DNA from: Gammaproteobacteria bacterium
GTDB lineage: Bacteria > Pseudomonadota > Gammaproteobacteria > Xanthomonadales > Marinicellaceae
Length of the DNA stretch: 64,000 nucleotides
Reading direction: 5' to 3'
Assembly: GCA_024280395.1 (NCBI GenBank)
Contig: JAJRQG010000100.1
Span: 1-64,000, forward strand
Part shown: piece after piece, positions 1 to 9,067 of the stretch
Position numbering within the stretch: the stretch's first letter is position 1
Layout: each line of letters begins with the position of its first letter
Notes under the pieces: model-generated
What the model saw: the letters and a program-made list of their open reading frames with translations, nothing else
The model's database searches: none
Told to the model about the DNA's origin: nothing
Position numbers and translations under genes: made by a program

Positions 1-33
1 ACCGCAGATTTGAATCAAATCTGCGGTTTTTTT
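1..33 (+). terminator. Rho-independent terminator
   Basis: A perfect 12-bp stem (ACCGCAGATTTG at 1-12, CAAATCTGCGGT at 16-27) has a 3-nt loop and is followed by seven T. It ends a plus-strand gene that lies left of the window. The minus-strand secreted-protein gene ends 30 bp to the right, so the hairpin may serve both directions, but the minus-strand T run would lie outside the window. Confidence 0.85.
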
Positions 34-62
34 ACTTCTATTATGTGTACATAACAATCAAA

Positions 63-1535
63 TTAAATGGGCCCAAGTCGTTCAAAGCTATCTTTAAAAA
101 TGGGGTCCGCAGGCAATGCTAGTTTATAAAGTTCTTGTCCTAGAACCCCATCTTCCGCAATAAAATAAAGCTCTCCATTGTATTCTTGCATCTCAAAATT
201 AACTATGCTGCCTGCATTACCAGGATTGATATCACTAACCATCAAGGTTCCCGCAGTTTTTCCATCGGTATGCCACAGTTCAAATCCAAACCCTACTTTT
301 AACGCAGTGAAATATAGCTCGCCATTAAAAACAGCCATGGGTATTGGAAAACTGTCCACGCCTCCTGTATTTATGTCTTTTAGCATTTGTATTCCCATGC
401 TTGTTCCGTCGCTGCTCCAAAGCTCACACCCATTGGTATTGTCCTCTCTCGGAAAAAGCATAATATTTGTAAGAATCATGGGTTTTAAACTACCATTGCA
501 GCCAAAACTTCCTGTTGGAGGAATAAAATCAGGATCAAATGTAATTTGCGTTGGATGCCTGTCCCCAGTTGTTACCTTCCACAATTGCAAACGTGGAGAG
601 ACACCAGCTGTGGCAAAGAAATACACGCTCCCATCAAAAACAGATAAATATTTGGGTGAATCATAATCAACCTGACTACCATTGACTACACCCGCTTCAT
701 CATATATTGCAGTAGTACCAGCGTTTGTGCCATCAGAACGCCACAATTTAGTCCCAGTAGGATTACTTGAAAGAGCAGGAATATACAATTCATTGGCCAA
801 CACAACTCCTCCAGTGCCACTGACATCTGATAGACTGTAACCAACACCTACGTTAATGTCTTTTATCATTTGGGTGGTGGCAGTGGTTGCATCGGTACTG
901 TACAACTCTCTTCCTGTAGTTGTTTCTATCGCAGAAAATAAAAGTTTAGAACCGACTTTCCAAAAACCTCTAGGATTAGGACTATTGTTATCACTTACAA
1001 AGTTGCCAATAGCAACCGTACCCGATGTATCATTCCTCCTGCGATATAAATTAACTGGTGAACCTGACACACTCGAATCTTGGCCAGCTAACACTAATTC
1101 TGTAGTGTCCAATACGGTACTATAGTAAGAAGTACCTCCAAAAACATTGAAATCAGGCTCAATTTGAACAGCACTATCTATACCTCCAGTCGTATTCCAC
1201 CAAGCCTTTGTGGAAAAAGTATTAAAAAACAGCTGCCCATTAAAAACCAATAACTCACTAACATAATCATTCCCAATGGTATTAACACCATCAGCCAATA
1301 CTGTACCTGCTTCAGTTCCATCAGTCATCCATAAGCCATTCAAATCACTGGTTCCAAAATATAGCTCCCCTGCAAATGATGTCAAAAACTGTGGAGAACT
1401 AGATAAATTGCCAGAATTAATGTCTTTGACAAGTACAGGTTCTAGAACTTGAGCATTGGAAATATAGCTCAGTACTATTAATGACAACATCATTAAATAA
1501 TTGTTTTTTTTAGTAGGGGTATATAATTTTCTCAT
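63..1535 (-). CDS. ELWxxDGT-repeat secreted protein
   Basis: This is an exported, probable beta-propeller protein of 490 residues. A signal peptide follows the start (basic MRKLYTPTKK, then a hydrophobic run ending near SNAQ). The body has about eight repeats of the ELWxxDGT type, for example LWMTDGTEAGT, LWRSDGTNAGT, ELWSSDGT and ELWHTDGKTAGT, each preceded by a GELYF-like strand. The C-terminus carries DPIFKDSFE followed by six more residues, a tail shared with two other exported proteins here. I chose the start at 1535 because GAGGAAA lies just upstream; an in-frame ATG at 1568 would place that sequence inside the gene and precede the signal peptide with 11 polar residues. Ligand and partner are unknown. 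Confidence 0.85.
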   Translation of the reverse strand: MRKLYTPTKKNNYLMMLSLIVLSYISNAQVLEPVLVKDINSGNLSSSPQFLTSFAGELYFGTSDLNGLWMTDGTEAGTVLADGVNTIGNDYVSELLVFNGQLFFNTFSTKAWWNTTGGIDSAVQIEPDFNVFGGTSYYSTVLDTTELVLAGQDSSVSGSPVNLYRRRNDTSGTVAIGNFVSDNNSPNPRGFWKVGSKLLFSAIETTTGRELYSTDATTATTQMIKDINVGVGYSLSDVSGTGGVVLANELYIPALSSNPTGTKLWRSDGTNAGTTAIYDEAGVVNGSQVDYDSPKYLSVFDGSVYFFATAGVSPRLQLWKVTTGDRHPTQITFDPDFIPPTGSFGCNGSLKPMILTNIMLFPREDNTNGCELWSSDGTSMGIQMLKDINTGGVDSFPIPMAVFNGELYFTALKVGFGFELWHTDGKTAGTLMVSDINPGNAGSIVNFEMQEYNGELYFIAEDGVLGQELYKLALPADPIFKDSFERLGPI

Positions 1536-1694
1536 GCCGATTTCCTCTAGTAAGTCATTTGTAACCATGATAAAGAGCGTACTATATTTCGTAATAACAA
1601 TTTATTCTTCTAAGAACACTCATTAATTATACTTTGGACTTTATCGAGCAACTCTATTAATTTCGAAAAATCTCATTAAAACATGACATTGGTC

Positions 1695-1737
1695 TAACAA
1701 TAATCCAATTATTGTTATTGGTGTAATTACTCCAATA
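1695..1737. repeat. Two adjacent perfect or near-perfect palindromes
   Basis: TAACAATAA / TTATTGTTA (1695-1703 and 1709-1717, loop TCCAA) is followed at once by TATTGG-T-GTAATTAC-T-CCAATA (1716-1737). They lie between the end of sufS (1833) and the start of the ELWxxDGT gene (1535). They could be an operator for that gene, or an AT-rich 3' hairpin for the suf transcript. No T-rich tail fits a classic terminator. Nothing else is visible in 1569-1832. Confidence 0.4.
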
Positions 1738-1832
1738 TTAATTGTCTTGTAATCATCAGGCTCACATAAACACTTGTAGTGGGTTGATTCCTTACTGGTT
1801 AAAAGCAGTCACCCCTGAGACGCCGTGTAATT

Positions 1833-3035
1833 TTAAACAAACATTTCTCTGGCTTTTATCAAACTTTCAACAAAATAATCTATCTCATCTTTTGTATTAT
1901 AAAACGCAAGGGAAGCACGGGCAGTTGCAGGTAAATTGAAGTGTTTTATAGCAGGCATGGTGCAATGGTGACCGGTGCGAATGGCGATTCCGTAATGGTC
2001 TAGGATTGTACCCAAATCATGTGGGTGTACGCCTTTTAGTGTGAATGAGATAACTGATACTTTGTGACTCGCCGTTCCGATGATACGTAAACCTTCGACA
2101 TTTAATAGTTTTTTAGTAGCATAGTTCAATAATACTGTATCGGCTTTGTGTATGTTTTCAATGCCGTGTTTAAGAATATAATCTGCTGCAGCTCCAAGCC
2201 CTATGGCTCCTGCGATATTGGGTGTTCCTGCTTCAAATTTGGCAGGTACAGCATTGTATACTGTTTTCTCAAAAGTCACATGGCTTATCATTTCACCACC
2301 ACCGTGATACGGCGGCATGGCTTCTAAATGGTTCATTTTCCCGTACAATATTCCTATTCCAGTTGGGCCGTACATTTTATGACCAGAAACAGTATAAAAG
2401 TCACAATCAAGGTCTTGAACATCTATTTTTAAATGAGCAGTGGCTTGTGCACCATCAACCAGCACAGGCACATTTCGTGCATGGGCGATTTTAACAATTT
2501 GCTTGATTGGATTAATGGTTCCCAATGAGTTGGATGCGTGAACTACTGACATAAATTGGGTTTTATCGGTAATCAAATCGTTTAACAATTCAATTTGCAA
2601 TTCACCATCATCATTAAAAGGCAAAACTTTGAGAATAGCTCCTGTTTGTTCACACAACAACTGCCAAGGTACAATATTAGAATGGTGTTCCATTTCTGTG
2701 ACAATAATTTCATCGCCTGCTTTGACCCTTGAACGCACAAAAGTTTGCGCCACCAGATTCACACCTTCGGTACAACCACGGGTGAAAATTAAATTCTTTT
2801 CACTGGGAGCATTCAGCAATGTTGCCATCGACTCTCGTGCGGCTTCAAATAAATCTGTCGCATCGCCACTGAGTGTGTGTACACCACGGTGAACATTGGC
2901 ATTTGTTTTACTGTAATAATTGCTGATTGCATCAATCACTGATTGTGGGCGCTGTGCCGTAGCAGCATTATCAAAATAGACCAATGGTTTATTGTGTACT
3001 TTTACATCAAGGCAAGGAAAATCTTTTCTGTTCAC
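1833..3035 (-). CDS. sufS: SufS-type cysteine desulfurase
   Basis: A pyridoxal-phosphate enzyme of 400 residues that removes sulfur from cysteine and passes it as persulfide to the SUF Fe-S assembly complex in the cytoplasm. The PLP lysine is in TVSGHKMYGPTG and the persulfide cysteine in RTGHHCTMP, both in the SufS/CsdA arrangement. The N-terminus (VYFDNAATAQRPQSV) is typical. It starts 9 bp after sufD in the same direction, so it is the last gene of gltX-sufC-sufD-sufS. SufS normally needs SufE or SufU as acceptor, and neither lies nearby. Confidence 0.95.
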   Translation of the reverse strand: MNRKDFPCLDVKVHNKPLVYFDNAATAQRPQSVIDAISNYYSKTNANVHRGVHTLSGDATDLFEAARESMATLLNAPSEKNLIFTRGCTEGVNLVAQTFVRSRVKAGDEIIVTEMEHHSNIVPWQLLCEQTGAILKVLPFNDDGELQIELLNDLITDKTQFMSVVHASNSLGTINPIKQIVKIAHARNVPVLVDGAQATAHLKIDVQDLDCDFYTVSGHKMYGPTGIGILYGKMNHLEAMPPYHGGGEMISHVTFEKTVYNAVPAKFEAGTPNIAGAIGLGAAADYILKHGIENIHKADTVLLNYATKKLLNVEGLRIIGTASHKVSVISFTLKGVHPHDLGTILDHYGIAIRTGHHCTMPAIKHFNLPATARASLAFYNTKDEIDYFVESLIKAREMFV

Positions 3036-3044
3036 ATTATTTCT

Positions 3045-4202
3045 CTATAATTCTATTCGATCTAAAAAATCTTCTGCTTTAAAAATATTGGCATCTTGCA
3101 GGAAGGATTCTATCAACATAAACTTAGCTTGTTCTTTGGGTATTCCACGAGAACGCAGATAAGTTAATGACATTTCATCCAATTCACCAATGGTAGAACC
3201 ATGGGCTGCAATCACATCATCGGTATTAATTTCTAGCTCTGGGCGTGAATAGATTTTCGCATCATCGGACAACAATATATTCTTCAAGCTTTGTGCCACA
3301 TCACTGCCATCGGCTCCAACACTGACCACTGCCTTGGCATTGAGTGCAACTTGGCCCTTGTCTGTTGCCAATGAGCGTTTAATCACTTCGCTTTTGCAAT
3401 TGCCGACAACATGATTGGTTTGGACATTTTCTGCAATATGGCAACTGTTGTGCACCACATTGATTGATGCAGTCTTAAAAGAACTGTGTTCACCTTTAAA
3501 ATCAACATCTTGAATACTGTGTGACAGATAAGCATTGTTATTACTTGTACACTGTTCGATGGCAACATTTTCACCACAGTTAATTTTTGTATAATGAATT
3601 AAGGCAGCTGTTTTGGCCAATAACTTGTGTGATTGTAATTTTAAACGAGAGTTATTCTGCGCATTAATTATCGATACATGATTAATCCGACAATCGTAAT
3701 CATAACTTTCGGTTAAATCCAACTGGGCACTCTCACCAACATGAATAACGGTTCGAATATTTTCCCAATCGGCTGTTACTTGTTGGTACTGGATGTGTAG
3801 CTTCAATTTTGAATTGGCAGGAATAGTCAATTCAAAACCTGAATTTAACATGACAGTGTTGAGTTCTACAAAAACACGTTCTTTGTCATCTTTTTTGTCA
3901 AAGGTTAAATCTATCCAACTGTTTTCATCAACTTCAGTTATATTGAGCATACCAGTGTCTTTCGGCAATTCACTGTTAATAGTAAAGACAAAGTGCTCAT
4001 CACCTTCAGCAATATCCGTTACGTCTTCAAGACGTTCCAATCGTTTAACATCGGTATATTTCCACAACTCAGACTTGCGAGTTGGCAAACCCAATGTTTG
4101 AAAATTTTTCAAAGCTTGTTGGCGTTTAGTTTGTAACCAACTAGGTTCGTTTAACTGTTTTGTTAATTGATCAAAGACCAGATTAATTGGATTCTTAAAC
4201 AT
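3045..4202 (-). CDS. sufD: Fe-S assembly scaffold protein SufD
   Basis: A 385-residue SufB/SufD-family protein, part of the SufBC2D scaffold that builds Fe-S clusters. It has a divergent N-terminal half with a KNFQTLGLPTRKSELWKYTD segment, and the family core of beta-helix repeats ends in VIAAHGSTIGELDEMSLTYL and LRSRGIPKEQAKFMLIESF, typical of SufD. The sufC stop and sufD start are separated by a single base, so translation is probably coupled. Its usual partner SufB is not in this cluster. The N-terminal region and lower conservation argue for SufD, not SufB. Confidence 0.93.
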   Translation of the reverse strand: MFKNPINLVFDQLTKQLNEPSWLQTKRQQALKNFQTLGLPTRKSELWKYTDVKRLERLEDVTDIAEGDEHFVFTINSELPKDTGMLNITEVDENSWIDLTFDKKDDKERVFVELNTVMLNSGFELTIPANSKLKLHIQYQQVTADWENIRTVIHVGESAQLDLTESYDYDCRINHVSIINAQNNSRLKLQSHKLLAKTAALIHYTKINCGENVAIEQCTSNNNAYLSHSIQDVDFKGEHSSFKTASINVVHNSCHIAENVQTNHVVGNCKSEVIKRSLATDKGQVALNAKAVVSVGADGSDVAQSLKNILLSDDAKIYSRPELEINTDDVIAAHGSTIGELDEMSLTYLRSRGIPKEQAKFMLIESFLQDANIFKAEDFLDRIEL

Positions 4203-4203
4203 T

Positions 4204-4956
4204 TTACTTATTCAACCCATCTTCTAACCAACCATAACCGGTTTCTTCCAATTCAATGGCCAAAGATTTATCACCGCTGCGCACAATTTTACCATCAGCC
4301 AACACATGCACAAAATCCGGAACAATATAATCCAACAGTCTCTGATAATGAGTAATCACAATAAATGAACGGTCTTGATTACGTAGCTGGTTAACACCAT
4401 CGGCAACAATTTTTAACGCATCAATATCCAGGCCTGAATCGGTTTCATCAAGAATCGCCAGTTTTGGTTCTAAGATACTCATCTGAAATATTTCATTGCG
4501 TTTTTTCTCACCACCAGAAAAACCTTCGTTTACAGGTCGGCGCAACAAATCATCGCGCATATTCATCATCTTGATTTTTTCACGAACCAATTTTAAGAAC
4601 ACCGATGAATTAATCTCTGGTTCGCCACGGTATTTGCGCTGTGCATTCAGAGCAGCGCGCAAGAAATACATGTTATTAACTCCAGGAATTTCAACTGGAT
4701 ATTGAAAGGCCAAAAAGATGCCTTCGGCAGCGCGTTCTTCAATCTCTAAATCCAGCAAGTCTTTGCCCAAGAAATCAACCGAACCTTCGGTAACTTCAAC
4801 TTTGTCCATTCCTGCAAGCACATTGCCCAATGTTGACTTCCCTGCACCATTTGGACCCATGATGGCATGAACTTCACCGGGTTTTATCTCTAGGTTTAAG
4901 CCCTTTAATATTTTATTGTCGCCTACTTGTGCATGTATGTTGTTAATTTTAAGCAT
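4204..4956 (-). CDS. sufC: SUF ATPase SufC
   Basis: The 250-residue ABC-type ATPase of the SufBCD complex. Visible motifs are Walker A GPNGAGKST, Q-loop FLAFQYPVEIPG, signature GFSGGEKKRNE, Walker B LAILDETDSGLD and the switch histidine in VITHYQRLLDY, all in SufC order. I chose the start at 4956 (MLKINNIHA), which matches the family N-terminus and has AAAGAGA upstream. The ATG at 4974 is in frame but its AAGGAA sits directly against the codon. The gene begins 34 bp after gltX. Confidence 0.94.
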   Translation of the reverse strand: MLKINNIHAQVGDNKILKGLNLEIKPGEVHAIMGPNGAGKSTLGNVLAGMDKVEVTEGSVDFLGKDLLDLEIEERAAEGIFLAFQYPVEIPGVNNMYFLRAALNAQRKYRGEPEINSSVFLKLVREKIKMMNMRDDLLRRPVNEGFSGGEKKRNEIFQMSILEPKLAILDETDSGLDIDALKIVADGVNQLRNQDRSFIVITHYQRLLDYIVPDFVHVLADGKIVRSGDKSLAIELEETGYGWLEDGLNK

Positions 4957-4990
4957 TTTTTTCTCTTTATTCATTTCCTTACAAGGGAAT

Positions 4991-6406
4991 TTAGTTTCTT
5001 TGATTGGATAATTTTTCCATCAAAAAATTCAAAGCATTTTGGGTCCGGTTGATACTTTCTTGTTTGCCCAAAACTTGCATAATCTCATCATTGGCTGGAC
5101 CTGATGATTGTCCCGTTAATGCCACTCTCAAAGGTTGACCGACTTTTCCAAAACCTACTTCCAGCTCATTGACCGTGTCTTCGATTAAGCCATGTAGATT
5201 GGCATCTGCCCAATCTTCCACCGCTGACATTTTGTTGATTAACGTTTCAAATGGTAAAACAGCTGATTGTTTGAATACTTTTTTCACCGCCTTTTCATCA
5301 TACTGTTTGATGTCATCGAATAAAAACAAAGCAGAATCTGCCATTTCATTGATGGTGACTGCACGTGATTTAAACATATCCACCACTTGCACCAAATTAA
5401 TTGAATCCGGCACTATAACTCCCAATACATCCAAACGTGTTTTCAATAAATCAGCCAAACGCGAAGAATCGGCTTGTTGAATGTACTGTTGATTAATCCA
5501 GTTTAATTTTGATGTATTAAATGCCGAAGGCGCTTTGTTGACTTTTTTCAAATCAAACAACTCAATCATTTCTTCTTTGGTGAACAGCTCTTTGTCTTCA
5601 TGTGACCAACCCAAGCGCACCAAATAGTTCAATACTGCTTCTGGCAAATAACCATCTTTGGCATATTCCATCACACCTACCGCACCATGACGTTTGGATA
5701 ATCGTGCTCCATCATCACCTAAAATCATTGGCAAATGGGCAAATTTTGGCAAATCAGCACCCAAAGCTTGATAGATATTGATTTGTCTTGGCGTATTGTT
5801 GATGTGATCATCACCACGAATAACATGTGAGATATTCATATCAATGTCATCAATCACAACAGTAAAATTATAAGTAGGTGTTCCATCAGGTCGAGCAATA
5901 ATTAAGTCATCCAACTCCTGATTAGACGTAGTAATCACACCGCGTACATAGTCATCAAAAGTCACTTCGCCATCTTGTGGGTTGCGAAAACGCACCACAG
6001 CATCATCAGAGTCGGATAAATTCAAGTCACGGCATTTGCCATCGTAACGGGGTTTGCCACCGGCTTTCATCTGCGCTTCACGTATTTCATCCAATCTCTC
6101 TTTACTACAGGTACAGTAATAAGCTTTGTTTTCGTCCAGTAATTGTTGCACTTTTTCTTGGTACTGTGGGAATCGTTTGGTTTGAAAATAAACTTCACCA
6201 TCATTTTCAAGACCCAACCAAGCCATGCCTTCAAAAATTGCTTGTACCGATTCATCAGTAGAACGCTCTCTGTCTGTATCTTCAATTCTTAGAATAAATT
6301 GTCCATTGTTTGCACGTGCAAAAAGGTAAGAAAAAAGTGCTGTACGCGCACCGCCTACATGTAAATATCCAGTAGGTGAAGGTGCAAATCGTGTAATTAC
6401 TGTCAT
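4991..6406 (-). CDS. gltX: Glutamyl-tRNA synthetase
   Basis: A class I aminoacyl-tRNA synthetase of 471 residues that charges tRNA-Glu. The HIGH-like motif is PSPTGYLHVGG near residue 10, the KMSKS-like motif is LSKRHG near residue 240, and a zinc-binding CTC...C set lies near residues 98-125, as in bacterial GltX. It is the first gene of the minus-strand cluster with sufCDS, which is an uncommon neighbour. The start codon has no strong Shine-Dalgarno sequence but the N-terminus (TVITRFAPSPTG) is canonical. Confidence 0.96.
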   Translation of the reverse strand: MTVITRFAPSPTGYLHVGGARTALFSYLFARANNGQFILRIEDTDRERSTDESVQAIFEGMAWLGLENDGEVYFQTKRFPQYQEKVQQLLDENKAYYCTCSKERLDEIREAQMKAGGKPRYDGKCRDLNLSDSDDAVVRFRNPQDGEVTFDDYVRGVITTSNQELDDLIIARPDGTPTYNFTVVIDDIDMNISHVIRGDDHINNTPRQINIYQALGADLPKFAHLPMILGDDGARLSKRHGAVGVMEYAKDGYLPEAVLNYLVRLGWSHEDKELFTKEEMIELFDLKKVNKAPSAFNTSKLNWINQQYIQQADSSRLADLLKTRLDVLGVIVPDSINLVQVVDMFKSRAVTINEMADSALFLFDDIKQYDEKAVKKVFKQSAVLPFETLINKMSAVEDWADANLHGLIEDTVNELEVGFGKVGQPLRVALTGQSSGPANDEIMQVLGKQESINRTQNALNFLMEKLSNQRN

Positions 6407-6573
6407 AATGGTTTTTTTGTTAAATTTTCAATGATGGCATAATACCAAAACCCTGTATAAAAAGCATGAATGATGAAATTTGCAGGCATAATTAATCACA
6501 TTTTCTCTTTTGACCTTTGCATAATATCTATGAGAGGGTAAAATCTGCATTCCTTGAAATATCGTTGAATATA

Positions 6574-7623
6574 ATGAGTAATTCAGACAAAACTGGTTTA
6601 AGTTACAAAGATGCAGGCGTTGATATAGATGCAGGCAATGAATTGATCGAAAAAATCAAACCCATTGTCAAGACCACTACACGTCCAGGAGTGATGGGCA
6701 ATATTGGAGGATTTGGCGGTTTATTCGATTTATCACAACTCAATTATAGCAACCCAGTTTTGGTTTCAGGTACTGACGGTGTAGGCACCAAACTGAAGCT
6801 CGCCAATATGATGAATGACCATTCAACCATTGGTATTGACCTAGTTGCCATGTGTGTCAATGACATCATAGTATTGGGTGCTGAGCCCCTATTTTTCTTA
6901 GATTATTATGCTTGCGGACATTTAGAAACAAATGAAGCTGCAGCAGTTATTGGCGGTATCGCCGAAGGTTGTAAACAATCAGGTTGCGCCTTGATTGGCG
7001 GAGAAACAGCAGAAATGCCCGGAATGTACAGCAAGGGCGATTATGATTTAGCAGGTTTTGTGGTGGGTGCTGTGGAGAAAGATGCCGCACTTACGGGCAA
7101 CGATATTCAATCTGATAATGTTATTATCGGCATTGCATCTTCAGGCCCCCATTCAAATGGTTATTCACTGATTCGTAAAATTCTTGAAGTCAACAATACC
7201 GACTTAAATGAAATGTTAGGCGATAAAAGCATTGGCGAACAACTGCTACAACCAACACAAATTTATGTTAAACCATTATTAGAATTACTTGATTCAGCTG
7301 TTGATGTCAAAGGTATAGCGCACATCACTGGCGGTGGATTAATGGAAAACATATCACGGGTTATTCCAGAGGGTTTAGCCATAACTATAGATTTATCCAG
7401 TTGGGAGTGTGTAGATATATTCACATGGCTCCAAGAAAAAGGCGGTTTATCCGACAATGAAATGCTGCGAACGTTTAATTGTGGCATTGGCATGGTGGTT
7501 ATCGTCAATAAAGATGACAGCAACGATTGTCAGCAATTTATCAAACAATCTGGGTTAAAATGTTGGGAAATAGGAAAAGTTAGAACATCAATTGCAAACA
7601 AAGAAGATGTCGAATTTGTTTAA
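6574..7623 (+). CDS. purM: AIR synthetase (PurM)
   Basis: Phosphoribosylformylglycinamidine cyclo-ligase, 349 residues, which closes the imidazole ring in purine synthesis. Motifs include SYKDAGVDIDAG at the start, GTDGVGTKLKLA, GGETAEMPGMY, SGPHSNGYSLIRKI and AHITGGGLMEN. I chose the ATG at 6574 (MSNSDKTGLSYKDAG) because family members begin 5-10 residues before YKDAGVD; the ATG at 6517 adds 19 unrelated residues. No good Shine-Dalgarno is seen at either. It overlaps purN by 17 bp. The divergent gltX starts 167 bp upstream. Confidence 0.95.
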   Translation: MSNSDKTGLSYKDAGVDIDAGNELIEKIKPIVKTTTRPGVMGNIGGFGGLFDLSQLNYSNPVLVSGTDGVGTKLKLANMMNDHSTIGIDLVAMCVNDIIVLGAEPLFFLDYYACGHLETNEAAAVIGGIAEGCKQSGCALIGGETAEMPGMYSKGDYDLAGFVVGAVEKDAALTGNDIQSDNVIIGIASSGPHSNGYSLIRKILEVNNTDLNEMLGDKSIGEQLLQPTQIYVKPLLELLDSAVDVKGIAHITGGGLMENISRVIPEGLAITIDLSSWECVDIFTWLQEKGGLSDNEMLRTFNCGIGMVVIVNKDDSNDCQQFIKQSGLKCWEIGKVRTSIANKEDVEFV

Positions 7624-8239
7624 AATAGCCGTTTTCATTTCAGGCACTGGTAGTAATTTAAAATCCATTATTGAAAAACAACCCCAATACCCTTATCAGG
7701 TCAGTTTGGTTGTTAGCAACAATGAAAATGCCAAAGGACTGGCCATTGCCAAAAGTCACAATATTCCAACTTATGTCTTTAAGTGGGACAGAAATGACAG
7801 CTATTTATCAAAGGTTCACAATCAAATCAAACAAGCCGATTGCCAATTGATAGTTTTGGCAGGATTCATGAAAATATTACCCAAAGGATTTATTGACTCC
7901 TTTCAAAACCAAATCATCAACATTCATCCTTCATTGCTACCCAAATACCCAGGGTTACATACACACCAAAGAGTTTTAGATAAAGGTGATAAGTTCCACG
8001 GAACTACAGTACATTATGTTAATACAGAATTGGATGCAGGAAAAATCATTGCACAAAGCAAAATAAAAATAAAAAAAGACGACAATAAAGACACCTTAGC
8101 AGCTAGGTTATTGTTCAGGGAACATTCACTTTTTCCCTATACAATATACCTCATTGCTCAAAATCGTGTAAAATGGCGCGAAAATGAGTTATATTTTGAC
8201 CAAAAAATATTAACCCAACCGATTGAGATGAATGAATAA
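7607..8239 (+). CDS. purN: GAR transformylase (PurN)
   Basis: Phosphoribosylglycinamide formyltransferase, 210 residues, which moves a formyl group from 10-formyl-tetrahydrofolate onto GAR. The N-terminal ISGTGSNLKSII loop and the catalytic INIHPSLLPKYPG and HGTTVHYVNTELDAG segments hold the family's Asn, His and Asp. I prefer the ATG at 7607 to an upstream in-frame TTG at 7592. It overlaps purM by 17 bp and the DUF3108 gene by 8 bp, so the three are one operon. Confidence 0.95.
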   Translation: MSNLFKIAVFISGTGSNLKSIIEKQPQYPYQVSLVVSNNENAKGLAIAKSHNIPTYVFKWDRNDSYLSKVHNQIKQADCQLIVLAGFMKILPKGFIDSFQNQIINIHPSLLPKYPGLHTHQRVLDKGDKFHGTTVHYVNTELDAGKIIAQSKIKIKKDDNKDTLAARLLFREHSLFPYTIYLIAQNRVKWRENELYFDQKILTQPIEMNE

Positions 8240-8903
8240 AATATTACTAATACTGACGTTATCCGTAACAAATGCTTATGCTTTGGATCTATTCAAAGCC
8301 GACTATACAGTGTTTAAAGACGGCAAACAAATTGGCAGCAGCAGCATAGAACTGTCAAAAGAAGCCCCCTTTTACACCATCGCCGACAAAACTAAAGGAA
8401 CCCATGGAATGGCTTCATTGTTAGGATTTAAACGCTCTGAGACTACACTTTTTACAGAAGAAAATGGTGATTTAGTTCCTGAATCATACCAAATGAAACA
8501 AAAAGTCGCCTTCAATAAGCGTGCTTCAGAATACCAAGTAGATCGTGAAAACAATAAAGTCTATGGCAGCTACAAAGGAGATAATTGGCAACTGGAAGTT
8601 ACTGATAATTTTCTAACACCCAACTTGGTTTCGTTAAGACTATTCAATGATGTTTGTGAAGGAAAACGATCTGGATTAGACTACCATGTCTTAAAAAAAG
8701 GCAAAATTCAATCTTATAGATTCGTCATTACTTCTCAAAAAGACAACATAGTTGAAGTTGACAAAATCCACTCAAAGCCCACAAGGATTACCAAAATGTG
8801 GCTGGATACCAACAAACATTGTTTACCAGTAAAAACCTATCACATTGAGGATGATGACGACGCCCTAGAAACAAAGCTTGTTCAATTGAAAATTGAAAAC
8901 TGA
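8232..8903 (+). CDS. DUF3108 exported protein
   Basis: A 223-residue protein with a signal peptide (MNKILLILTLSVTNAYA). The mature part begins LDLFKADYTVFKDGKQIG and continues as a beta-rich domain with the pattern of DUF3108, a family of periplasmic proteins often next to purMN in gammaproteobacteria. It overlaps purN by 8 bp. No catalytic residues are apparent and the function is unknown. A link to purine synthesis is suggested only by position. Confidence 0.8.
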   Translation: MNKILLILTLSVTNAYALDLFKADYTVFKDGKQIGSSSIELSKEAPFYTIADKTKGTHGMASLLGFKRSETTLFTEENGDLVPESYQMKQKVAFNKRASEYQVDRENNKVYGSYKGDNWQLEVTDNFLTPNLVSLRLFNDVCEGKRSGLDYHVLKKGKIQSYRFVITSQKDNIVEVDKIHSKPTRITKMWLDTNKHCLPVKTYHIEDDDDALETKLVQLKIEN

Positions 8904-9067
8904 AAACTGAAACCAACAGCATTTTTTTTGACAAAAATAGATGACTGATATGAAAGCTATACAAATCACCGAACTTCAATAAGTATTCCTACAGATGTGA
9001 TTCTTGAGCTTCGTCAAATTAAAATTGGTATTATTCAAATACAATAATCCTGTTAACTCTGGGATAC

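Noticed and set aside
1742-1939. 65-residue plus-strand ORF
   Set aside because: Its second half lies antisense to sufS and the first half has no protein-like pattern.
6510-6545. TTGACC -35 before purM
   Set aside because: No -10 at an acceptable spacing was found, so no promoter is called.
8950-8982. MKAIQITELQ followed by a stop, like the start of a quinone oxidoreductase
   Set aside because: Only ten residues match and the following sequence does not continue the family in any frame; chance cannot be excluded.
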